Positions 56,801-64,000 of a DNA stretch of 64,000 nucleotides are shown here, one piece after another. How positions within the stretch are numbered: position 1 is the stretch's first letter; each line of letters starts with the position of its first letter. Origin of the DNA: Bombus terrestris (Eukaryota > Arthropoda > Insecta > Hymenoptera > Apidae); NCBI RefSeq assembly GCF_910591885.1, contig NW_025963662.1, positions 52,543 through 116,542 on the forward strand, in the 5' to 3' direction. The notes beneath the pieces are model-generated. The model was not told where the DNA came from. It saw only the letters and a list, made by a program, of their open reading frames with translations, and searched no databases. The translations under genes and the position numbers were made by a program.

Positions 56801-58928
56801 TGGGACAACGTGGGACAACGTGGGACAACGTGGGACAACGTGGGACAACGTGGGACAACGTGGGACAACGTGGGACATCGTGGGACAACGTGGGACAACG
56901 TGGGACAACGTGGGACAACGTGGGACACCGTTGGACAACGTGGGACACCGTTGGACATCGTTGGACACCGTGGGACAACGTGGGACAACGTGGGACCACG
57001 TGGGACAACGTGGGACAACGTGGGACAACGTGGGACAACGTGGGACAACGTGGGACAACGTGGGACAACGTGGGACACCGTTGGACACCGTTGGACACCG
57101 TTGGACACCGTTGGACATCGTTGGACACCGTGGGACAACGTGGGACAACGTGGGACAACATGGGAAACCATGGAACAACGTGGGACAACGTGGGACAACG
57201 TGGGACACCGTTGGACACCGTTGGACACCGTTGGACACCGTTGGACATCGTTGGACACCGTGGGACAACGTGGGACAACGTGGGACAACGTGGGAAACCA
57301 TGGAACAACGTGGGACAACGTGGGACACCGTTGGACATCGTTGGACATCGTTGGACACCGTGGGACAACGTGGGACAACGTGGGACAACGTGGGACAACG
57401 TGGGACAACGTGGGAGAACGTGGGACATCGTGGGACACCGTTGGACACCGTGGGACAACGTGGGACAACGTGGGACAACGTGGGACATCGTGGGACAACG
57501 TGGGACAACGTGGGACAACGTGGGACAACGTGGGACAACGTGGGACACCGTTGGACACCGTTGGACACCGTTGGACACCGTTGGACATCGTTGGACACCG
57601 TGGGACAACGTGGGACAACGTGGGACAACGTGGGAAACCATGGAACAACGTGGGACAACGTGGGACACCGTTGGACATCGTTGGACATCGTTGGACACCG
57701 TTGGACATCGTTGGACACCGTGGGACAACGTGGGACAACGTGGGACAACGTGGGACAACGTGGGACATCGTGGGACAACGTGGGACAACGTGGGACAACG
57801 CGGGACAACGTGGGACATCGTGGGACAACGTGGGACAACGTGGGACAACGTGGGACATCGTGGGACAACGTGGGACAACGTGGGACAACGTGGGACAACG
57901 TGGGACAACGTGGGACAACGTGGGACACCGTTGGACACCGTTGGACACCGTTGGACACCGTTGGACATCGTTGGACACCGTGGGACAACGTGGGACAACG
58001 TGGGACAACGTGGGAAACCATGGAACAACGTGGGACAACGTGGGACACCGTTGGACATCGTTGGACATCGTTGGACACCGTGGGACAACGTGGGACAACG
58101 TGGGACAACGTGGGACAACGTGGGACAACGTGGGAGAACGTGGGACATCGTGGGACACCGTTGGACACCGTGGGACAACGTGGGACAACGTGGGACAACG
58201 TGGGACAACGTGGGACAACGTGGGACAACGTGGGACAACGTGGGACAACGTGGGACAACGTGGGACACCGTTGGACACCGTGGGACATCGTTGGACACCG
58301 TGGGACAACGTGGGACAACGTGGGACAACGTGGGACAACGTGGGACAACGTGGGACAACGTGGGACAACTTCGGACAACGTGGGACAACGTGGGACAACG
58401 TGGGACAACGTGGGACATCGTGGGACAACGTGGGACAACGTGGGACAACGTGGGACAACGTGGGACATCGTGGGACAACGTGGGACAACGTGGGACAACG
58501 TGGGACACCGTTGGACACCGTTGGACACCGTTGGACACCGTTGGACATCGTTGGACACCGTGGGACAACGTGGGACAACGTGGGACAACGTGGGAAACCA
58601 TGGAACAACGTGGGACAACGTGGGACACCGTTGGACATCGTTGGACATCGTTGGACACCGTGGGACAACGTGGGACAACGTGGGAAAACGTGGGACAACG
58701 TGGGACACCGTTGGACATCGCTGGACACCGTTGGACATCGTTGGACACCGTGGGACAACGTGGGACAACGTGGGACAACGTGGGACAACGTGGGACAACG
58801 TGGGAAACCATGGAACAACGTGGGACAACGTGGGACACCGTTGGACATCGTTGGACAACGTGGGACAACGTGGGACAACGTGGGACAACGTGGGACAACG
58901 TGGGACAACGTGGGACACCGTAGGACAC
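53059..58928 (+). repeat. ccgtaggaca variant, two copies 5,860 bp apart
   Basis: TAG occurs at 53061-53063 and 58921-58923 in a ccgtaggaca unit. This differs from the acgtaggaca of the first half and so is an independent mutation. The two copies are exactly 5,860 bp apart and sit in the matched parts of the 49.1-59.7 kb duplication. Confidence 0.92.
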
Positions 58929-59690
58929 CGTGGGACACCGTTGGACACCGTTGGACATCGTTGGACACCGTGGGACAACGTGGGACAACGTGGGACAACG
59001 TGGGACAACGTGGGACAACGTGGGACAACGTGGGACAACGTGGGACAACGTGGGACAACGTGGGACAACGTGGGACAACGTGGGACAACGTGGGACAACG
59101 TGGGACACCGTTGGACAACGTGGGACACCGTTGGACATCGTTGGACACCGTGGGACAACGTGGGACAACGTGGGACAACGTGGGACAACGTGGGACAACG
59201 TGGGACACCGTTGGACATCGTTGGACATCGTTGGACATCGTTGGACATCGTGGGACACCGTTGGACATCGTTGGACATCGTTGGACACCGTTGGACATCG
59301 TTGGACATCGTTGGACATCGTTGGACACCGTTGGACACCGTTGGACACCGTTGGACACCGTTGGACATCGTTGGACACCGTGGGACAACGTGGGACAACG
59401 TGGGACAACGTGGGACAACGTGGGACAACGTGGGACAACGTGGGACATCGTGGGACAACGTGGGACAACGTGGGACAACGTGGGACAACGTGGGACAACG
59501 TGGGACACCGTTGGACACCGTGGGACACCGTTGGACACCGTTGGACATCGTTGGACACCGTGGGACAACGTGGGACAACGTGGGACAACGTGGGACACCG
59601 TTGGACATCGTTGGACACCGTGGGACAACGTGGGACAACGTGGGACAACGTGGGAGAACGTGGGACAACGTGGGACCACGTGGGACAACG
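53831..59690 (+). repeat. Adjacent segmental duplication, copy H2 (with extra sequence)
   Basis: H2 begins where H1 ends and repeats its markers in order, but is about 1.2 kb longer. The excess lies mainly at about 55.92-56.87 kb and around 57.6-57.8 kb and is itself ordinary array sequence containing CCATGG dimers. In the last 1.8 kb the two copies keep one exact offset of 5,860 bp. Confidence 0.87.
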
Positions 59691-60830
59691 TGGGACAACG
59701 TGGGACAACGTGGGACAACGTGGGACAACGTGGGACAACGTGGGACACCGTTGGACAACGTGGGACACCGTTGGACATCGTTGGACACCGTGGGACAACG
59801 TGGGACAACGTGGGACCACGTGGGACAACGTGGGACAACGTGGGACAACGTGGGACAACGTGGGACAACGTGGGACAACGTGGGACAACGTGGGACAACG
59901 TGGGACAACGTGGGACAACGTGGGACACCGTTGGACATCGTTGGACACCGTGGGACACCGTGGGACAACGTGGGACAACGTGGGACAACGTGGGACAACG
60001 TGGGACAACGTGGGAAACCATGGAACAACGTGGGACAACGTGGGACACCGTTGGACATCGTTGGACAACGTGGGAGAACGTGGGACAACGTGGGACAACG
60101 TGGGACAACGTGGGACAACGTGGGACACCGTTGGACACCGTGGGACACCGTTGGACACCGTTGGACATCGTTGGACACCGTGGGACAACGTGGGACAACG
60201 TGGGACAACGTGGGACAACGTGGGACAACGTGGGACAACGTGGGACAACGTGGGACAACGTGGGACAACGTGGGACAACGTGGGACAACGTGGGACAACG
60301 TGGGACAACGTGGGACAACGTGGGACACCGTTGGACAACGTGGGACATCGTTGGACATCGTTGGACATCGTTGGACACCGTTGGACACCGTTGGACACCG
60401 TTGGACATCGTTGGACACCGTGGGACAACGTGGGACAACGTGGGACAACGTGGGACAACGTGGGACAACGTGGGACAACGTGGGACATCGTGGGACAACG
60501 TGGGACAACGTGGGACAACGTGGGACAACGTGGGACAACGTGGGACACCGTTGGACACCGTGGGACACCGTTGGACACCGTTGGACATCGTTGGACACCG
60601 TGGGACAACGTGGGACAACGTGGGACAACGTGGGACAACGTGGGACAACGTGGGACACCGTTGGACATCGTTGGACATCGTTGGACATCGTTGGACATCG
60701 TGGGACACCGTTGGACATCGTTGGACATCGTTGGACACCGTTGGACATCGTTGGACATCGTTGGACATCGTTGGACACCGTTGGACACCGTTGGACACCG
60801 TTGGACATCGTTGGACACCGTGGGACAACG
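58131..60830 (+). repeat. Adjacent duplication, copy I1
   Basis: This aligns with 60841-62980. Markers are gggaga (58131/60841), acttcggaca (58361/61201), a TTGG block (59201/61551), the CACGTG pair 140 bp apart (59676 and 59816 / 62026 and 62166), CCATGG (60018/62368), gggaga (60071/62421) and a TTGG block (60651/62781). The offset changes from 2,710 to 2,840, then 2,350, then 2,130 bp, always in whole units. The CCATGG and TAG part at 58.6-58.93 kb is missing from the second copy. Confidence 0.82.
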
Positions 60831-60840
60831 TGGGACAACG

Positions 60841-62980
60841 TGGGAGAACGTGGGACATCGTGGGACACCGTTGGACACCGTGGGACAACGTGGGACAACG
60901 TGGGACAACGTGGGACAACGTGGGACAACGTGGGACAACGTGGGACAACGTGGGACAACGTGGGACAACGTGGGACAACGTGGGACAACGTGGGACAACG
61001 TGGGACAACGTGGGACAACGTGGGACAACGTGGGACAACGTGGGACAACGTGGGACAACGTGGGACAACGTGGGACAACGTGGGACAACGTGGGACAACG
61101 TGGGACACCGTTGGACACCGTTGGACATCGTTGGACACCGTGGGACAACGTGGGACAACGTGGGACAACGTGGGACAACGTGGGACAACGTGGGACAACG
61201 TGGGACAACTTCGGACAACGTGGGACAACGTGGGACAACGTGGGACAACGTGGGACATCGTGGGACAACGTGGGACAACGTGGGACAACGTGGGACAACG
61301 TGGGACATCGTGGGACAACGTGGGACAACGTGGGACAACGTGGGACACCGTTGGACACCGTTGGACACCGTTGGACACCGTTGGACATCGTTGGACACCG
61401 TGGGACAACGTGGGACAACGTGGGACAACGTGGGACAACGTGGGACAACGTGGGACACCGTTGGACAACGTGGGACACCGTTGGACATCGTTGGACACCG
61501 TGGGACAACGTGGGACAACGTGGGACAACGTGGGACAACGTGGGACAACGTGGGACACCGTTGGACATCGTTGGACATCGTTGGACATCGTTGGACATCG
61601 TGGGACACCGTTGGACATCGTTGGACATCGTTGGACACCGTTGGACATCGTTGGACATCGTTGGACATCGTTGGACACCGTTGGACACCGTTGGACACCG
61701 TTGGACACCGTTGGACATCGTTGGACACCGTGGGACAACGTGGGACAACGTGGGACAACGTGGGACAACGTGGGACAACGTGGGACAACGTGGGATATCG
61801 TGGGACAACGTGGGACAACGTGGGACAACGTGGGACAACGTGGGACAACGTGGGACACCGTTGGACACCGTGGGACACCGTTGGACACCGTTGGACATCG
61901 TTGGACACCGTGGGACAACGTGGGACAACGTGGGACAACGTGGGACACCGTTGGACATCGTTGGACACCGTGGGACAACGTGGGACAACGTGGGACAACG
62001 TGGGAGAACGTGGGACAACGTGGGACCACGTGGGACAACGTGGGACAACGTGGGACAACGTGGGACAACGTGGGACAACGTGGGACAACGTGGGACACCG
62101 TTGGACAACGTGGGACACCGTTGGACATCGTTGGACACCGTGGGACAACGTGGGACAACGTGGGACCACGTGGGACAACGTGGGACAACGTGGGACAACG
62201 TGGGACAACGTGGGACAACGTGGGACAACGTGGGACAACGTGGGACAACGTGGGACAACGTGGGACAACGTGGGACACCGTTGGACATCGTTGGACACCG
62301 TGGGACACCGTGGGACAACGTGGGACAACGTGGGACAACGTGGGACAACGTGGGACAACGTGGGAAACCATGGAACAACGTGGGACAACGTGGGACACCG
62401 TTGGACATCGTTGGACAACGTGGGAGAACGTGGGACAACATGGGACAACGTGGGACAACGTGGGACAACGTGGGACACCGTTGGACACCGTGGGACACCG
62501 TTGGACACCGTTGGACATCGTTGGACACCGTGGGACAACGTGGGACAACGTGGGACAACGTGGGACAACGTGGGACAACGTGGGACAACGTGGGACAACG
62601 TGGGACAACGTGGGACAACGTGGGACAACGTGGGACAACGTGGGACAACGTGGGACAACGTGGGACAACGTGGGACACCGTTGGACACCGTGGGACACCG
62701 TTGGACACCGTTGGACATCGTTGGACACCGTGGGACAACGTGGGACAACGTGGGACAACGTGGGACAACGTGGGACAACGTGGGACACCGTTGGACATCG
62801 TTGGACATCGTTGGACATCGTTGGACATCGTGGGACACCGTTGGACATCGTTGGACATCGTTGGACACCGTTGGACATCGTTGGACATCGTTGGACATCG
62901 TTGGACACCGTTGGACACCGTTGGACACCGTTGGACATCGTTGGACACCGTGGGACAACGTGGGACAACGTGGGACAACG
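60841..62980 (+). repeat. Adjacent duplication, copy I2
   Basis: This is the second, shorter copy of 58131-60830. It includes an unusually long consensus run at 60881-61100 that accounts for the offset change near its start, and a private gggacaacatggg at 62431. Confidence 0.82.
60881..61100 (+). repeat. Longest homogeneous run of consensus units
   Basis: Twenty-two consecutive identical consensus units occur without a substitution, the longest such run I found; other long runs have about 14-15 units (for example 10190-10330). It places 23 GGG tracts exactly 10 bp apart. The run sits inside copy I2 and is longer than the matching run in I1, so it looks like a recent expansion. Confidence 0.8.
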
Positions 62981-63130
62981 TGGGACAACGTGGGACAACG
63001 TGGGACAACGTGGGACAACGTGGGACAACGTGGGACACCGTTGGACAACGTGGGACACCGTTGGACATCGTTGGACACCGTGGGACAACGTGGGACAACG
63101 TGGGACAACGTGGGACAACGTGGGACAACG

Positions 63131-63380
63131 TGGGACACCGTTGGACATCGTTGGACATCGTTGGACATCGTGGGACACCGTTGGACATCGTTGGACATCG
63201 TTGGACACCGTTGGACACCGTTGGACATCGTTGGACATCGTTGGACATCGTGGGACACCGTTGGACATCGTTGGACATCGTTGGACACCGTTGGACATCG
63301 TTGGACACCGTTGGACATCGTTGGACATCGTTGGACATCGTGGGACACCGTTGGACATCGTTGGACATCGTTGGACACCG
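63131..63380 (+). repeat. TTGG-rich block near the window end
   Basis: This is a run of tcgttggaca and ccgttggaca units with isolated tcgtgggaca, resembling 39051-39400 and 44961-45300 but without their tttgac and ttcgac variants. It is followed by a consensus run, a tcgctggaca unit (63559-63568) and a five-unit TTGG cluster, as at 39.66-39.8 kb. The array continues past base 64000. Confidence 0.75.
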
Positions 63381-64000
63381 TGGGACAACGTGGGACAACG
63401 TGGGACAACGTGGGACAACGTGGGACAACGTGGGACAACGTGGGACATCGTGGGACAACGTGGGACAACGTGGGACAACGTGGGACAACGTGGGACAACG
63501 TGGGACAACGTGGGACAACGTGGGACAACGTGGGACAACGTGGGACACCGTTGGACATCGCTGGACACCGTTGGACATCGTTGGACACCGTGGGACAACG
63601 TGGGACAACGTGGGACAACGTGGGACACCGTTGGACACCGTTGGACACCGTTGGACACCGTTGGACATCGTTGGACACCGTGGGACAACGTGGGACAACG
63701 TGGGACAACGTGGGACATCGTGGGACAACGTGGGACAACGTGGGACAACGTGGGACAACGTTGGACATCGTTGGACACCGTTGGACACCGTGGGACAACG
63801 TGGGACAACGTGGGACAACGTGGGACAACGTGGGACAACGTGGGACAACGTGGGACAACGTGGGACAACGTGGGACAACGTGGGACAACGTGGGACAACG
63901 CGGGACAACGTGGGACAACGTGGGACAACGTGGGACAACGTGGGACATCGTGGGACAACGTGGGACAACGTGGGACAACGTGGGACAACGTGGGACAACG

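Larger units (their letters stand above)
3569..62173 (+). repeat. CACGTG-containing variant family (about 30 sites)
   Basis: Where a unit ends gggacc and the next begins acgtgg, the junction is the 8-bp palindrome CCACGTGG. Starts: 3569, 3709, 8989, 10928, 13578, 16547, 17377, 19477, 20937, 22627, 28887, 31677, 34067, 36536, 40456, 41606, 42636, 43896, 46366, 47506, 48926, 51026, 51366, 53816, 55706, 56996, 59676, 59816, 62026 and 62166. Most follow the same local string: a ccgttggaca-tcgttggaca pair, one ccgtgggaca, then two or three consensus units. They are therefore copies of one ancestral substitution. CACGTG is the core of E-box/G-box sites in eukaryotes, but no gene lies nearby and no function is claimed. 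Confidence 0.88.
351..62373 (+). repeat. CCATGG-dimer variant family (78 sites)
   Basis: The variant dimer is acgtgggaaa followed by ccatggaaca; it carries a 6-bp palindrome (an NcoI site) and loses the CpG of that unit. CCATGG starts, read by eye: 351, 681, 1221, 1971, 2601, 3351, 3941, 4491, 5101, 5901, 6451, 6761, 7421, 7911, 8621, 9221, 9600, 9840, 11180, 11760, 12030, 12520, 13220, 13810, 14559, 14799, 17929, 18169, 19679, 21329, 21849, 22209, 22229, 22819, 23369, 24069, 24859, 25499, 26169, 26499, 26839, 27499, 27999, 28509, 29129, 30099, 30599, 31299, 31909, 32709, 32949, 35319, 36278, 36738, 37948, 38468, 44128, 46558, 47698, 49158, 49788, 50768, 51538, 51668, 52738, 52948, 53848, 54468, 55448, 55918, 56618, 57168, 57298, 57638, 58018, 58598, 58808, 60018 and 62368. 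The one at 51668 has a different flank (gggacaccatggg). Their spacing is the easiest ruler for matching higher-order copies. Confidence 0.9.
1..64000 (+). repeat. Decamer satellite / giant minisatellite array (whole window)
   Basis: Every base belongs to a head-to-tail 10-bp repeat with consensus acgtgggaca; no inverted unit and no unrelated insert was seen. Starting the parse at base 1 gives 6,400 full units plus a 3-base remainder, and only three units are not 10 bp long. Main variants are ccgttggaca, tcgttggaca, ccgtgggaca, tcgtgggaca and the rarer acgttggaca. The GGACA part (positions 6-10) is nearly invariant and the CGT core (2-4) is highly conserved. Both window ends lie within the array. 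The structure is typical of eukaryotic satellite DNA maintained by unequal exchange and conversion. The monomer is not one I recognise. There is no gene anywhere in the window, so the feature entries below describe internal structure only. Confidence 0.98.

Noticed and set aside
38315..63988. 8,557-codon reading frame on the - strand
   Set aside because: It ends only because one unit is acgtgggtca at 38309-38318 (TCA on +, TGA on -); the same variant at 56479-56488 ends another frame. It is a by-product of the satellite.
1..64000. CRISPR array
   Set aside because: There are no unique spacers between repeats, the unit is 10 bp head to tail, and no cas-like gene is present.
1..64000. Telomeric repeat
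   Set aside because: The unit has a GGG tract but is 10 bp and matches no telomere motif I know (TTAGGG, TTTAGGG, TTAGG or similar). A subtelomeric position remains possible but cannot be judged from the window.
1..64000. Regulatory array of ACGTG sites (hypoxia-response or abscisic-acid-response cores)
   Set aside because: ACGTG is part of every consensus unit, so its abundance only reflects the repeat. There is no adjacent gene, core promoter or other site.
1..64000. Transposon, insertion sequence or viral insertion
   Set aside because: No sequence outside the decamer family was found, nor any terminal inverted repeat, target duplication or coding domain.
1..64000. Purely artificial or corrupted sequence
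   Set aside because: Rare variants recur in consistent order at kilobase distances with whole-unit differences, as expected for a real satellite with a duplication history. Collapse or mis-ordering of copies by the assembler cannot be excluded without reads.

Overview
The whole 64 kb window is one uninterrupted tandem array of a 10-bp unit (consensus acgtgggaca, about 60% G+C, G-rich on the + strand). It has no unique sequence, and both window ends lie inside the array, so the true array is longer than 64 kb. I find no gene, RNA gene, transposon, promoter, terminator or CRISPR array. The scale, the higher-order organisation and the lack of genes fit a eukaryotic satellite or giant minisatellite (heterochromatic, pericentromeric, subtelomeric or sex-chromosome-like) better than any bacterial region. 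I do not recognise the monomer and cannot name the species.

Monomer level. Parsing from base 1 gives 6,400 complete units. Of these, 6,397 are exactly 10 bp and three are 9 bp (9221-9229, 13810-13818, 35919-35927). Variation is concentrated at unit position 1 (A, C or T) and position 5 (G or T). The common types are acgtgggaca, ccgttggaca, tcgttggaca, ccgtgggaca and tcgtgggaca. Rare types mark lineages: a gggaaaccatgg dimer (78 CCATGG sites counted by eye), gggacc before acgtgg (about 30 CACGTG sites), acgtaggaca (8 copies), acgggggaca, acttcggaca and acgcgggaca.

Higher-order level. From 1 to about 38.5 kb the array is rich in CCATGG units and is built from kilobase-scale copies: 3.35-9.2 kb is repeated at 22.2-29.1 kb, 27.1-29.6 kb is repeated directly next door at 29.7-32.4 kb, and a block with a fixed CCATGG spacing occurs four times. 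From about 38.8 to 49.6 kb CCATGG is nearly absent and TTGG-rich blocks recur about every 1.0-1.2 kb (1,030-bp and 1,140-bp repeats). From 49.1 to 59.7 kb there is an adjacent duplication (copy 1 about 4.7 kb, copy 2 about 5.9 kb with extra sequence). From 58.1 to 63.0 kb there is another. Copies differ by substitutions and by whole 10-bp units, almost never by part of a unit.

Why long reading frames appear. The unit has no stop codon and 10 leaves remainder 1 on division by 3, so all three frames of a strand cycle through the same decapeptide (GQRGTTWDNV on +, SHVVPRCPTL on -). Frames of up to 25.7 kb therefore stay open on both strands at once. They are a property of the repeat and are not annotated as genes.
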